The notes beneath the pieces were generated by a model. It did not search any database. It was given only the letters and a program-made list of their open reading frames with translations, and was not told where the DNA came from. The position numbers were made by a program, and so were the translations under genes. A stretch of 64,000 nt of DNA from Hyphomicrobiales bacterium (GTDB lineage: Bacteria > Pseudomonadota > Alphaproteobacteria > Rhizobiales > Rhizobiaceae): assembly GCA_900468285.1 (NCBI GenBank), contig UBTF01000006.1, forward strand, positions 62,001 through 126,000, read 5' to 3'. Positions within the stretch are counted from its first letter, which is position 1, and each line of letters begins with the position of its first letter. Below, piece by piece: positions 8,985-17,816 of this stretch.

Positions 8985-9098
8985 TCCTACACCGGACTTA
9001 TCCGGGGTCCAGCCGACTTGCGTCTGCAAGGCGAATAGAGTCTTCTGCGATCAAGGACTTGATCGCACTGGATACCGCGTCTAGCCCGGTATGACGGC
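8985..9098. repeat. Dispersed palindromic intergenic repeat (copy B)
   Basis: The gap between the ATPase and LysR genes is filled by a palindromic element. The left arm holds CCGGACTTATCCGG (8992-9005), the centre a perfect GCGATCAA/TTGATCGC pair with a 4-base loop (about 9048-9067), and the right arm ATACCG...CGGTAT (9072-9092). The block GAATAGAGTCTTCTGCGATC and what follows closely matches the element at 56885-57000. It resembles rhizobial intergenic mosaic elements. A role in ending transcription of the upstream operon is possible. Confidence 0.6.
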
Positions 9099-9122
9099 TC
9101 AATAGAAAACGGAACGGCCACC

Positions 9123-10022
9123 ATGAATCTTCGCGCATTGATGTATTTCGACGAGCTTGTCCGCACCAGTTCGATGCGGGCGGCGGCGGAAAACCTCAAT
9201 GTTGCGCCCACCGCCATCAGCCGCCAGATCGAAAATCTGGAGGAATATTTCGGCACGCCGCTGGTGGAGCGGTCGAGCCGCGGCGTGACCCTGACGGCAG
9301 CGGGAGAGCTTCTGGCGGAACGGGCAGGCAAGACGCTGCGCGAGCTGGGTCACGTCCATCAGCTGATCGATGATCTCAAGGGGCTGGAGCGCGGGCGGGC
9401 CACGATCTATGCCAATGGCGCAACCGTCGCCAGCCTGCTGGCACCGGCGCTCGCGCAGTTTGCCCAAACCTATCCAAAGCTGCGGTTCGAGGTGCATATC
9501 ACCTCGGCACGGCAGGCCATCGATGCGCTGGTGTCGGCGCAGGCGGATATCGCCATCACCCTGTTTGCGCCGAAGACATCAGAGGTCAAAATCCTTGCAA
9601 AACGCGAACTCGTCTATGATGTCATTCTTCCCACAGGTCATCCGCTGGCGGGCAAGGCTTCGATTTCACTCAAGGAACTCGCCGACCTCCCGCTTGCCCT
9701 GCCGGAAAAGACGTTTGCCACCAGGCAGGAATTCGATGCCCTGTTCGAGCAGGCGGGCATTCCGCTTGATCCGGTCTTTACCGCAAGCTCGCTGGAACTT
9801 CTGAAAGAACTCGTGCTGGACCGCGCCGCCGTCACCGTCCTGCCCGCCCTTTCCGTTGCGCGCGAAATCAAGTCCGGCCAGATGGTCGCAATCCCGCTTG
9901 CTGCCACAAGGGGCGTTCGCGCGAATATGGAGCTGTGTGTTGCCCCGGACCGCGACCTGTCCTTCGCCGCAGCGACGCTTGCCAGCTTCATCGAGACCTT
10001 TATGGGCAATCTGCCAAAATAG
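9123..10022 (+). CDS. LysR-family transcriptional regulator
   Basis: A 299-residue LysR-type regulator. The winged helix-turn-helix fills residues 1-60 (MNLRALMYFDELVRTSSMRAA onward; APTAISRQIENLEEYFGTPL is the recognition region). The effector-binding domain runs from about 90 to 295. It stands between two peptide-type importers transcribed in the same direction, with 90 bp before the second importer's binding protein, so it most likely controls that operon. Unusually for the family it is not divergent from its presumed target. The ligand is unknown. Confidence 0.88.
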   Translation: MNLRALMYFDELVRTSSMRAAAENLNVAPTAISRQIENLEEYFGTPLVERSSRGVTLTAAGELLAERAGKTLRELGHVHQLIDDLKGLERGRATIYANGATVASLLAPALAQFAQTYPKLRFEVHITSARQAIDALVSAQADIAITLFAPKTSEVKILAKRELVYDVILPTGHPLAGKASISLKELADLPLALPEKTFATRQEFDALFEQAGIPLDPVFTASSLELLKELVLDRAAVTVLPALSVAREIKSGQMVAIPLAATRGVRANMELCVAPDRDLSFAAATLASFIETFMGNLPK

Positions 10023-10112
10023 GCGGTTGATTTTGCCCCATGATATCGTGTAGCGATTTTTGCAACGCGCTGAACACAAAATGTTTGCGCCACTCGATCG
10101 GAGACAATAGAG

Positions 10113-11645
10113 ATGCGCAGCACTTTTCTGCAGTCCTTAAACCTCACCCGCCGTCTGGCCATTGGCCTTGCCGTGACGACTGTTCTTTCCGCCGTGCTGC
10201 CTGCCACCGCAGCCCTTGCGGCACCGAAAAACTCCATCACCATCGGCATGGGTACAGAACCGGCAGGGCTTGATCCGACAGCCGGCGCCAATGTTTTCAT
10301 TGGACAGGTCACGTGGCAGAATATTTTCGAAGGCCTCGTCACCATTGACGAAGAGGGCAAGATCCAGCCGCAGCTGGCGTCAAGCTGGGAAATCTCCGAG
10401 GACGGCAGGACCTATACGTTCAAGCTGCATGACGGCGTGAAATTCCACGATGGCGAGGTGTTCGACTCCTCCGTTGCCAAGGCATCGCTGGACCGCGCGC
10501 GGGGTGAGGCTTCCATCAATCCGCAGAAACGCTTTTTTGCCGCCATCGACAGCATCGAAACGCCTGACGCGACGACGCTTGTTCTGAAGCTCAAGCAGCC
10601 CTCCGGCAGCCTGCTTTATTGGCTGGGCTGGCCTGCCTCGGTCATGGTCGGCACAAAGTCCGCCGACACCAACAAGACGACGCCTGTCGGCACCGGCCCG
10701 TTCAAATTCGTCAACTGGGCCAAGGGCGAAAAAGTCGAGCTGGCACGCAACATGGATTACTGGAACAAGGATGTGACGGTTGCGCTGGACAAGGCGACCT
10801 TCCGCTTCGTCCCCGATGCGCAGGCGCAGGCCGCAGCTTTGCAGTCCGGTGATGTCGATGCCTTCCCAGAATTCGGCGCACCGGAATTGATGGGGTCCTT
10901 CGACGGCCACGAGCGGCTTGGCACCTTCATCGGCAATACGGAATTGAAGGTTGTGGCTGGCATGAACAATGCCACCAAGCCCTTCAACGACAAGCGCGTG
11001 CGCCAGGCCCTGATGATGGCCGTGGATCGTGCTACCGTCATAGAGGGAGCGTGGTCCGGCTTCGGAACGCCCATCGGCAGCCATTATACGCCCAACGATC
11101 CCGGCTATACCGACATGACGGGCGTTGCGCCCTACAATGCGGAAAAGGCAAAGGCGCTTCTGGCCGAAGCCGGTTATGCCAACGGTCTGACCTTCACCAT
11201 CAAGGCCCCGCAAATGGCCTATGCTCAGCGCAGCGCCCAGATTCTCCAGGCCATGTTCGCTGAAATCGGTGTGACGATGAAGATCGAAACCACCGAGTTT
11301 CCGGGCAAGTGGGTGTCGGATGTGATGAAGGGCGCCAATTATGAAATGACCATCGTTGCACATGCCGAGCCGATGGATATCGATATTTTCTCGCGCGATC
11401 CCTATTACTTCAACTACAAGAACCCGACTTTCAACGAGATTATCAAGAATATCGAGCTGACCACCGATCTGGAGCAGCGGGAGCAGCTCTATCAGGATGC
11501 CCAGAAAATTCTGGCCGAAGATGTCCCGGCGCTATTTCTGTTCGTCATGCCGAAGCTTGGCGTGTGGGACAAGAGGATCAAGGGCCTGTGGCAAAACGAG
11601 CCCATCCCCTCCAACGTGCTGACGGATGTGCATTGGGAAGAATGA
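10113..11645 (+). CDS. Peptide-type ABC transporter substrate-binding protein, second system
   Basis: A 510-residue periplasmic binding protein (SBP_bac_5). The signal peptide covers about residues 1-36, with cleavage after TAALA. Family signatures include SWEISEDGRTYTFKLHDGVKFHDGEVFDSS and later VRQALMMAVDRATVIEG. CGGAGACAATAG gives a reasonable ribosome site. It differs clearly from the binding protein at 3725, so the two importers should not share a ligand exactly. It is followed by two permeases but no ATPase. Candidate ligands are short peptides, glutathione-like compounds or opine-like amides; the sequence alone does not decide. Confidence 0.88.
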   Translation: MRSTFLQSLNLTRRLAIGLAVTTVLSAVLPATAALAAPKNSITIGMGTEPAGLDPTAGANVFIGQVTWQNIFEGLVTIDEEGKIQPQLASSWEISEDGRTYTFKLHDGVKFHDGEVFDSSVAKASLDRARGEASINPQKRFFAAIDSIETPDATTLVLKLKQPSGSLLYWLGWPASVMVGTKSADTNKTTPVGTGPFKFVNWAKGEKVELARNMDYWNKDVTVALDKATFRFVPDAQAQAAALQSGDVDAFPEFGAPELMGSFDGHERLGTFIGNTELKVVAGMNNATKPFNDKRVRQALMMAVDRATVIEGAWSGFGTPIGSHYTPNDPGYTDMTGVAPYNAEKAKALLAEAGYANGLTFTIKAPQMAYAQRSAQILQAMFAEIGVTMKIETTEFPGKWVSDVMKGANYEMTIVAHAEPMDIDIFSRDPYYFNYKNPTFNEIIKNIELTTDLEQREQLYQDAQKILAEDVPALFLFVMPKLGVWDKRIKGLWQNEPIPSNVLTDVHWEE

Positions 11646-11717
11646 TCTTATGTCCGCGTCATCTGGATGTCAGAGGCGGGTGAGCCCCACCCACCGCCAT
11701 GAAGACAGGGCATCTGC

Positions 11718-12668
11718 ATGATAGCCCTCGTCTCCAGACGCATTGTTGCGTTGCTGATCACCCTTATGGCCGTATCCTTCCTCATCTATTTCGTGATGGG
11801 TCTGCTGCCGGGCGATCCAGCCGCGATCATGCTCGGCACCTCGGCCAGTCCCGATACGCTCGCGGCACTGCAAAAACAGATGGGCCTCGATCAGCCCCTC
11901 ATCCTGCGCTATCTGCAATGGCTTGCGGCCCTCGCGCGTGGCGATCTTGGGCAATCCTACACATATGGCGTGCCGGTGGCGGGGCTCATTCTGGAGAGGC
12001 TTTCCGTCACCTTGCCGCTTGCCCTCATGGCGGTGGGGCTGTCCGTCGTCATCGCCCTGCCTTTGGGTGTTACGGCGGCGCGGTACCGGGGAGGGGTGAT
12101 CGATCTTGCCTGCGGGTTGTTTACCCATGCCGGTATTTCCGTTCCCGGCTTCTGGGTCGGGCTGCTTCTGATCCTGCTGTTTTCTTCTCGCCTTGGCTGG
12201 ATGCCAGCCGGTGGCTTTCCGGGCTGGGGTGCGGGGGCGGCTGTTTCGCTGAAGGCCTTGGTGCTGCCGGCCTTGGCGCTTGCCTTTTCGCAGGCCAGCG
12301 TCCTGACGCGTGTCTGCCGTTCCGCCGTGCTGGAGGTCCTCAACGAGGATTTCGTCCGTGCCGTCAGGGCGAAGGGTATCGGTGAGACCGCGACCATCTG
12401 GAAACATGTGCTGCCCAATGCGCTCATTCCCGTTGTCACCATGGTCGGCCTGCAATTCACCTTCCTGATTGCCGGAACGGTTCTGGTCGAGAACGTCTTC
12501 AATCTGCCCGGGCTCGGGCGGCTGGCCTATCAGGCGCTGACGCAGCGCGATATCATCGTCATGCAAGCGGTCGTGCTCATGTTCTGCGCACTGGTGATCG
12601 TCATGAATTTTCTGGTGGACATGATCTATCTGCTGATCGATCCACGCTTGCGCTCGGGTGCCGCATGA
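11718..12668 (+). CDS. ABC transporter permease, DppB-like, second system
   Basis: A 316-residue inner-membrane permease. The first segment RRIVALLITLMAVSFLIYFVMGLLPGDPA is the standard DppB N-terminus; the next region has LQKQMGLDQPLILRYLQWLAALARGDLGQS. The coupling loop reads EDFVRAVRAKGIGETATIWKHVLPNALIPV. About six membrane spans are expected. It follows the binding protein after 72 bp and overlaps the next permease by ATGA. Together they would form the channel for the second importer. Confidence 0.88.
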   Translation: MIALVSRRIVALLITLMAVSFLIYFVMGLLPGDPAAIMLGTSASPDTLAALQKQMGLDQPLILRYLQWLAALARGDLGQSYTYGVPVAGLILERLSVTLPLALMAVGLSVVIALPLGVTAARYRGGVIDLACGLFTHAGISVPGFWVGLLLILLFSSRLGWMPAGGFPGWGAGAAVSLKALVLPALALAFSQASVLTRVCRSAVLEVLNEDFVRAVRAKGIGETATIWKHVLPNALIPVVTMVGLQFTFLIAGTVLVENVFNLPGLGRLAYQALTQRDIIVMQAVVLMFCALVIVMNFLVDMIYLLIDPRLRSGAA

Positions 12669-13486
12669 TGCCCTTTGCGAAGCGTCATATGGGGGTTCTG
12701 GCGGGTGCCGTCATCACCGGTACGTTGCTGCTGACCGCAGTGCTGTCACTCGTCTGGACACCGGAAGCGCCAGCGAAGATGCAGATCCTGCACCGGCTCA
12801 AGCCGCCCATGGCGCATGGTCTGCTGGGCACCGATCAGTTTGGCCGCGACATCCTGTCGATGTTGATGGTCGGTGCCTGGAATTCGCTTTCCACGGCCTT
12901 TGCGGCGGTGGCAATCGGCGCAGCGCTTGGCACGCTGGTCGGGGTCTTCGCCGCCGCAAGGCGCGGCATCGTCGAAGTGTTTCTGATGCGTCTTTGCGAT
13001 GTGGTTTTCGCATTGCCGCCCATCCTTTCGGCCATGATGCTGGGGGCTTTCATCGGGTCGGGACCGCTGACCGCCATCATCGCGATTGCTACCTTCATGG
13101 TGCCGGTCTTTGCCCGCCTGACCTGCGGTGCCGCCCTGCAATTATGGGCGCGGGACTTCGTGCTGGCTGCGGAAAGTCTGGGCAGAAGCAATGCCGGCAT
13201 TACGATAACGCATATTCTGCCAAACCTTATCAATCTTGTGGTCGTACAGATCAGCATCCAGCTCGGACTTGCCATCCTTACGGAGGCGGGCTTGAGTTTT
13301 CTGGGCCTTGGGATGCCGCCGCCAGCGCCAACATGGGGCCGTATGTTGTGGGATTCACAGACATTTCTGTCGACAGCACCCTGGCTTGCCATTCTTCCCG
13401 GCCTAGCCATCGCGCTTGCGGTTCTGGGTTTCAATCTGTTGGGCGACGGGCTTCAGGATTTGCTTGACCCGAGACGGCGACGATAG
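12665..13486 (+). CDS. ABC transporter permease, DppC-like, second system
   Basis: A 273-residue permease. HGLLGTDQFGRDILSMLMVGAWNS is the DppC hallmark; the coupling region is RDFVLAAESLGRSNAGITITHILPN, and the end LLGDGLQDLLDPRRRR is typical. It lacks the longer cytoplasmic N-terminus of the first system's DppC. No ATPase gene follows: the next gene is an unrelated ExoD-like protein, so this importer must borrow ATPases, possibly those at 7377-8959 or others elsewhere in the genome. Confidence 0.88.
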   Translation: MMPFAKRHMGVLAGAVITGTLLLTAVLSLVWTPEAPAKMQILHRLKPPMAHGLLGTDQFGRDILSMLMVGAWNSLSTAFAAVAIGAALGTLVGVFAAARRGIVEVFLMRLCDVVFALPPILSAMMLGAFIGSGPLTAIIAIATFMVPVFARLTCGAALQLWARDFVLAAESLGRSNAGITITHILPNLINLVVVQISIQLGLAILTEAGLSFLGLGMPPPAPTWGRMLWDSQTFLSTAPWLAILPGLAIALAVLGFNLLGDGLQDLLDPRRRR

Positions 13487-13572
13487 CGGAACAAGGGTGC
13501 GACGCGACTGTTGTCGTAATGCTGCCGCCATTCTTCTGTTACAGCATGGCCAATTCTGGAGATCCACAATCT

Positions 13573-14262
13573 ATGCTGCGCCTTTCCGATAATCCCGCTC
13601 TGCCCGGTCCGGTTGATAATGATGACGCCGATCCGCACGCAACGGAGGCTTCCAGCGCGCCTGTGGGTCTTGTCGAGATTCTGCGCGCGCTTGCCGGAGA
13701 TGAAAGCCGGGAGCGCATTTCCGTAGGCGATCTGCTGAGCGCCATGGGAGACAGGGCATTCGGCGCCCTGATGCTGGTCTTTGCGCTTCCCAACATCGTG
13801 CCCACCCCGCCGGGTACGTCCGCCATAACCGGTGCGCCGCTGGTTCTGCTTTCCGCCCAGCTTTTCGCCGGAAAGACGCCCTGGCTGCCCCGCTTCATCT
13901 CCGACAGGTCGCTCGCCAGAGAAGATTTCGCCTGCGTGGTGGAAAAGATCGTGCCTATTCTGCTGTGGGTGCAAAAATTGCTCAAACCGCGAATGGAAGG
14001 GCTTCTTTCACCTGCCAGCGAGCGGGTGATAGGGCTGATCTGCCTTCTGCTCGCGGTCATCCTTGCCTTGCCCATTCCGCTTGGCAATATTCTCCCCGCC
14101 GTGGCAATCTGTTGTTTTGCCTTTGCAATTTTGGAGCGTGACGGGCTTTTCGCCCTGCTTGGCGGCCTCCTGTCGGTGGTCTCCGTCGCCATTGTCAGCG
14201 GTGTCATTTATGGCATTTCCAAAGCCGTGGTTTATTTTATCCTGGCGCCATTCTGGGCCTGA
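13573..14262 (+). CDS. ExoD-like exopolysaccharide synthesis family membrane protein
   Basis: A 229-residue integral membrane protein of the ExoD family. Known members affect exopolysaccharide production and alkali tolerance in rhizobia, by an unclear mechanism. The N-terminal 40 residues are polar; then RISVGDLLSAMGDRAFGALMLVFALPNIVPTPPGTSAITGAPLVLLSAQL is the family signature. Several hydrophobic spans follow, notably VIGLICLLLAVILALPIPLG and the C-terminal pair. The ATG at 13573 has GGAGATCC about ten bases upstream; an earlier start at 13519 is less likely. It stands alone between the second importer and a SorC regulator. Confidence 0.8.
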   Translation: MLRLSDNPALPGPVDNDDADPHATEASSAPVGLVEILRALAGDESRERISVGDLLSAMGDRAFGALMLVFALPNIVPTPPGTSAITGAPLVLLSAQLFAGKTPWLPRFISDRSLAREDFACVVEKIVPILLWVQKLLKPRMEGLLSPASERVIGLICLLLAVILALPIPLGNILPAVAICCFAFAILERDGLFALLGGLLSVVSVAIVSGVIYGISKAVVYFILAPFWA

Positions 14263-14291
14263 GCGTGCCTTGGCATCGTTAGACATCCGGC

Positions 14292-14326
14292 CTAGAGCGT
14301 TTCCATTTATCAGGGAAACGCTCTAG
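14292..14326. repeat. Near-perfect intergenic palindrome
   Basis: CTAGAGCGTTTCC (14292-14304) is repeated exactly inverted as GGAAACGCTCTAG (14314-14326) around a 9-base loop. It lies between the ExoD-like gene and the SorC regulator gene. There is no T run on either strand, so it looks more like a small dispersed rhizobial palindrome than a classic terminator, though it could stabilise the upstream transcript. Confidence 0.6.
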
Positions 14327-14367
14327 AACAGTGGCGGCACTGAGGGCGATAATGTGAGGACGGGCAT

Positions 14368-15321
14368 ATGGCCAGACGATCCGAAACTGGTGGGCGACTG
14401 GACGACGCGGCAAGAGCCGGGTGGCTCTATTACGTCGCCGGTCGCACGCAGGATGAGATCGCCTCTGCCATGGGCATTTCCCGCCAGTCCGCGCAGCGCC
14501 TCGTGTCACTGGCCGTTGCCGAGCGGCTGATCAAGGTGCGGCTCGACCATCCCATCGCGGCCTGCCTTGAAAAGGCGCAAGCCCTGCAGGAACGGTTTTC
14601 GCTGAAATATGTCGAGGTGGTGCCGAGCGATCCGGCGGGCGTGTCTTCCACCGTCGGTATTGCCGAGGCGGGGGCGGCGGAAATCGAACGCTGGCTGCGC
14701 AAGCCCGATCCCATCGTGCTGGCCATCGGCACGGGCCGGACGCTGAAGGCGGCGGTGGATCAGTTGCCGCCCATGGAATGCCCGCAGCATCGCATCGTGT
14801 CGCTGACCGGCAATATTGGGCCGGATGGGTCCGCAGCCTATTACAACGTCATCTTCTCCATGGCAGATGCGATCAAGGCGCGGCATTTTCCCATGCCCCT
14901 GCCGGTCCTGTGCTCCTCTGCCGACGAGCGGGAACTGCTGCACGAGCAGGCGCTGGTGCGCTCTACGCTGGCGCTTGGCGCTGCTGCCGACGTTACCTTT
15001 GTCGGCGTCGGTCAATTGGGAGAGGATGCCCCCCTTTGCGTTGACGGTTTCCTTGAGGTTCAGGAGATGCAGGACCTTATTGCCAAGGGTGCAGCAGGCG
15101 AAATCTGCGGCTGGTCGTTTGATCGGGATGGCCGGATTCTCGACAATCCCATCAATGACCGCGTTGCCTCCGTTCCCCTGCCACCGCGTGAGACCAGCAC
15201 GGTCATCGGCATTGCGCAGGGAGAACGGAAATCACCCGCCATTCTTGCGGCATTGCGTGGTGGGCTGCTCAATGGCGTGATTACGGATGAGGCTTCGGCT
15301 GAGTATTTGCTCAGAGATTGA
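14368..15321 (+). CDS. SorC/DeoR-type sugar-binding transcriptional regulator
   Basis: A 317-residue regulator. The N-terminal helix-turn-helix covers about residues 8-60 (AARAGWLYYVAGRTQDEIASAMGISRQSAQRLVSLA). The remainder is the SorC sugar-phosphate-binding domain, with VLAIGTGRTLKAAVDQLP and IVSLTGNIGPDGSAAYYNV. It is encoded directly upstream of the polyol importer and in the same direction, 143 bp before smoE, so it is the likely control protein of that operon. The inducer would be a phosphorylated or free sugar made from the polyol. Confidence 0.85.
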   Translation: MARRSETGGRLDDAARAGWLYYVAGRTQDEIASAMGISRQSAQRLVSLAVAERLIKVRLDHPIAACLEKAQALQERFSLKYVEVVPSDPAGVSSTVGIAEAGAAEIERWLRKPDPIVLAIGTGRTLKAAVDQLPPMECPQHRIVSLTGNIGPDGSAAYYNVIFSMADAIKARHFPMPLPVLCSSADERELLHEQALVRSTLALGAAADVTFVGVGQLGEDAPLCVDGFLEVQEMQDLIAKGAAGEICGWSFDRDGRILDNPINDRVASVPLPPRETSTVIGIAQGERKSPAILAALRGGLLNGVITDEASAEYLLRD

Positions 15322-15386
15322 GCAGAAATATCATCATTTTTTCAGTATGTTAGCTATTCCTTGTGCATCGCAGCGCAGGTTAACGC

Positions 15387-15441
15387 TTGACTTTTCCCAG
15401 CCGTAAGTGAGTAATTGCCCTAGAGCAAAGCGAATGCTCAC
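15387..15441 (+). promoter_or_regulatory. Candidate promoter and operator of the polyol operon
   Basis: TTGACT at 15387-15392 is a good -35 match; 17 bases later AGTAAT is a weak -10. An imperfect inverted repeat, GTGAGTAATTGC (15407-15418) facing GCGAATGCTCAC (15430-15441), matches at 9 of 12 positions and overlaps the -10. It is a plausible operator for the SorC regulator encoded immediately upstream. No experiment supports it here. Confidence 0.4.
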
Positions 15442-15464
15442 TAACTTCTTCTGGGAGGAAGATT

Positions 15465-16778
15465 ATGACTTTGAAGACAATTCTGCTGGGCGCCTGCTCG
15501 GCTATCGCCTTTTCGGGCCTCGCTTCCGCAGAAACGCTGACGATCGCGACCGTGAACAATGGCGACATGATCCGTATGCAGGGGCTGACATCCGAATTCA
15601 CCGCCAAGAACCCCGATATCCAGGTTGAATGGGTCACGCTGGAAGAAAACGTCCTGCGTGAACGCGTCACCACAGATATCGCCACCAGCGGCGGCCAGTA
15701 CGACATCATGACCATCGGCAACTACGAAGTTCCGATCTGGGCTAAGCAGGGCTGGCTTCTGCCACTCGAAAAGCTCGGCGACACCTACGATGTCGATGAC
15801 ATGCTGCCATCCATCCGTGGCGGCCTGACGGTTGATTCCAAGCTTTATGCCGCACCGTTCTACGGTGAATCCGCCATGATCATGTATCGCAAGGACCTGT
15901 TTGAAAAAGCGGGCCTGAAGATGCCGGAAAACCCGACCTGGGAATTCATCGGCGATGCTGCCCGCAAAATCACCGACCGCAATGCCGACATCAACGGCAT
16001 GTGCCTTCGTGGCAAGGCCGGTTGGGGCGAGAACATGGCCTTCATCACGGCGCTGACCAACTCCTTTGGCGGTCGCTGGTTCGATGAGAATTGGAAGCCA
16101 CAATTCGATCAGCCTGAATGGAAAAACGCGCTTCAGTTCTACGTTGACCTGATGAAGGATGCCGGTCCATCCGGTGCATCCTCCAACGGCTTCAACGAAA
16201 ATCTGACGCTGTTCCAGCAGGGCAAATGCGGCATGTGGATCGATGCCACGGTTGCGGCATCCTTCGTATCGAACCCGAAGGACAGCAAGGTCGCTGACAA
16301 GGTTGGCTACGCGCTCTTCCCGACGCAGGGCGAAATGAAGAACCATGGCAACTGGCTCTGGTCCTGGAACCTTGCCATCCCAAAGAGCTCGCAGAAGGCT
16401 GAAGCTGCCGAGAAGTTCATTGCCTGGGCAACCAGCAAGGAATACACGCAGCTCGTCGCTTCCAAGGAAGGCTGGGCCAACGTTCCTCCTGGCACGCGCA
16501 CCTCGCTCTACGAGAACGCCGACTATGAAAAGGCCGCAGGCTTTGCAGCACCGACACTGGCTGCCATGAATGCTGCCGATATCACCAAGCCAACGGTCAA
16601 GCCCGTGCCTTACACAGGCGGCCAGTTCGTAGCGATCCCTGAGTTCCAGTCGCTTGGCACCACGGTCGGCCAGCTGTTCTCGGCGGTTGTTGCCGGTCAG
16701 TCCAGCGTTGACGATGCTCTTGCAAGCGCCCAGTCCACGGCAACCCGTGAAATGACGCGCTCGGGATACATCAAGTAA
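15465..16778 (+). CDS. smoE: Sorbitol/mannitol ABC transporter substrate-binding protein SmoE
   Basis: A 437-residue periplasmic binding protein for polyols (SBP_bac_1 fold). A 22-residue Sec signal ends in GLASA. The mature protein runs ETLTIATVNNGDMIRMQGLTSEF, and has SGGQYDIMTIGNYEVPIWAKQGWLLPL and AAPFYGESAMIMYRKDLFEKAGL, as in SmoE-type proteins. GGGAGGAAG gives a strong ribosome site. A hairpin with T run follows the gene, which should let the binding protein be made in excess over the membrane subunits. It is the first gene of the SmoEFGK-MtlK operon. Confidence 0.88.
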   Translation: MTLKTILLGACSAIAFSGLASAETLTIATVNNGDMIRMQGLTSEFTAKNPDIQVEWVTLEENVLRERVTTDIATSGGQYDIMTIGNYEVPIWAKQGWLLPLEKLGDTYDVDDMLPSIRGGLTVDSKLYAAPFYGESAMIMYRKDLFEKAGLKMPENPTWEFIGDAARKITDRNADINGMCLRGKAGWGENMAFITALTNSFGGRWFDENWKPQFDQPEWKNALQFYVDLMKDAGPSGASSNGFNENLTLFQQGKCGMWIDATVAASFVSNPKDSKVADKVGYALFPTQGEMKNHGNWLWSWNLAIPKSSQKAEAAEKFIAWATSKEYTQLVASKEGWANVPPGTRTSLYENADYEKAAGFAAPTLAAMNAADITKPTVKPVPYTGGQFVAIPEFQSLGTTVGQLFSAVVAGQSSVDDALASAQSTATREMTRSGYIK

Positions 16779-16792
16779 TCCTCCCGAAGAAC

Positions 16793-16825
16793 GCCGTCCG
16801 GTCTCCAAGGCCGGGCGGCGCTTTT
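16793..16825 (+). terminator. Attenuating terminator between smoE and smoF
   Basis: GCCGTCCGG (16793-16801) pairs with CCGGGCGGC (16811-16819), with one G-U pair, and is followed by GCTTTT. Such hairpins after a binding-protein gene commonly cut read-through so the first gene is expressed more than the permeases. Confidence 0.7.
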
Positions 16826-16932
16826 GCCAGACAATCGTTTTTCACCAAGATATTGCTACCCATTCAGAACAAGAAAAATGCCAAGCGTTTCCGCGCAACT
16901 GAAGGCGCGGTTCGGAATTGGGAGGGAGCCGC

Positions 16933-17805
16933 ATGGCGACGCAAAATACAAAAAATCTGGCGCGGATCATGATGGCGCCGTCGGTCATTCTGCTTCTTGT
17001 GTGGATGATCGTGCCACTGTCCATGACGCTGTGGTTCTCTTTCCAGAATTACAATCTGCTGAACCCGGCCAATGTCAGCTTTGCTGGCCTGTTCAATTAC
17101 CAGTATTTCTACACCGACCCGGCCTTCTTCCAGTCCATATGGAACACGCTCGTCATCGTCGGTGGCGTTCTTCTGATCACTGTTATCGGCGGCATTGGCC
17201 TTGCGCTGTTGCTGGACCAGCCCATTTTCGGGCAGGGCATCGTGCGCATTCTCGTCATCTCGCCCTTCTTCGTCATGCCACCGGTTGCGGCTCTCGTCTG
17301 GAAGAACATGATCATGCATCCCGGCTATGGGGTGCTGGCGGACCTATCACGGTTCTTCGGGCTTCAACCGGTGGACTGGTTCTCGCAGTTTCCGCTTCTG
17401 TCCATCGTCATCATCGTCGCCTGGCAGTGGCTGCCCTTCGCAACGCTGATCCTGCTGACGGCCTTGCAGTCGCTGGATGGCGAGCAGAAGGAAGCCGCCG
17501 AAATGGATGGCGCCAGCTTCTTCAGCCGCTTCATCTATCTGACGCTGCCGCACCTGGCGCGCGCCATCACCGTCGTCATTCTCATCCAGACGATCTTCCT
17601 GCTCGGCGTCTACGCGGAAATCCTCGTCACCACAAATGGTGGCCCGGGCTACGCCTCGACCAATCTCGCCTTCCTCATCTACCGCACGGCGCTTCTGGGC
17701 TATGATGTGGGTGGTGCGTCCGCAGGCGGTATCATCGCCGTCATCCTTGCCAATATCGTCGCCATCTTCCTGATGCGCGCCGTCGGCAAGAACCTTGATC
17801 GATAG
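16933..17805 (+). CDS. smoF: Sorbitol/mannitol ABC transporter permease SmoF
   Basis: A 290-residue MalF-type inner-membrane permease. Membrane segments begin near residue 12 (MMAPSVILLLVWMIVPLSMTLW). The coupling loop is EQKEAAEMDGASFFSRFIYLTLPHLA, the expected EAA motif. A TTG at 16918 is in frame, but GGGAGGGA five bases before the ATG at 16933 favours the latter. It pairs with SmoG and follows the attenuator after smoE. Confidence 0.9.
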   Translation: MATQNTKNLARIMMAPSVILLLVWMIVPLSMTLWFSFQNYNLLNPANVSFAGLFNYQYFYTDPAFFQSIWNTLVIVGGVLLITVIGGIGLALLLDQPIFGQGIVRILVISPFFVMPPVAALVWKNMIMHPGYGVLADLSRFFGLQPVDWFSQFPLLSIVIIVAWQWLPFATLILLTALQSLDGEQKEAAEMDGASFFSRFIYLTLPHLARAITVVILIQTIFLLGVYAEILVTTNGGPGYASTNLAFLIYRTALLGYDVGGASAGGIIAVILANIVAIFLMRAVGKNLDR

Positions 17806-17816
17806 GGAGCAGACAC

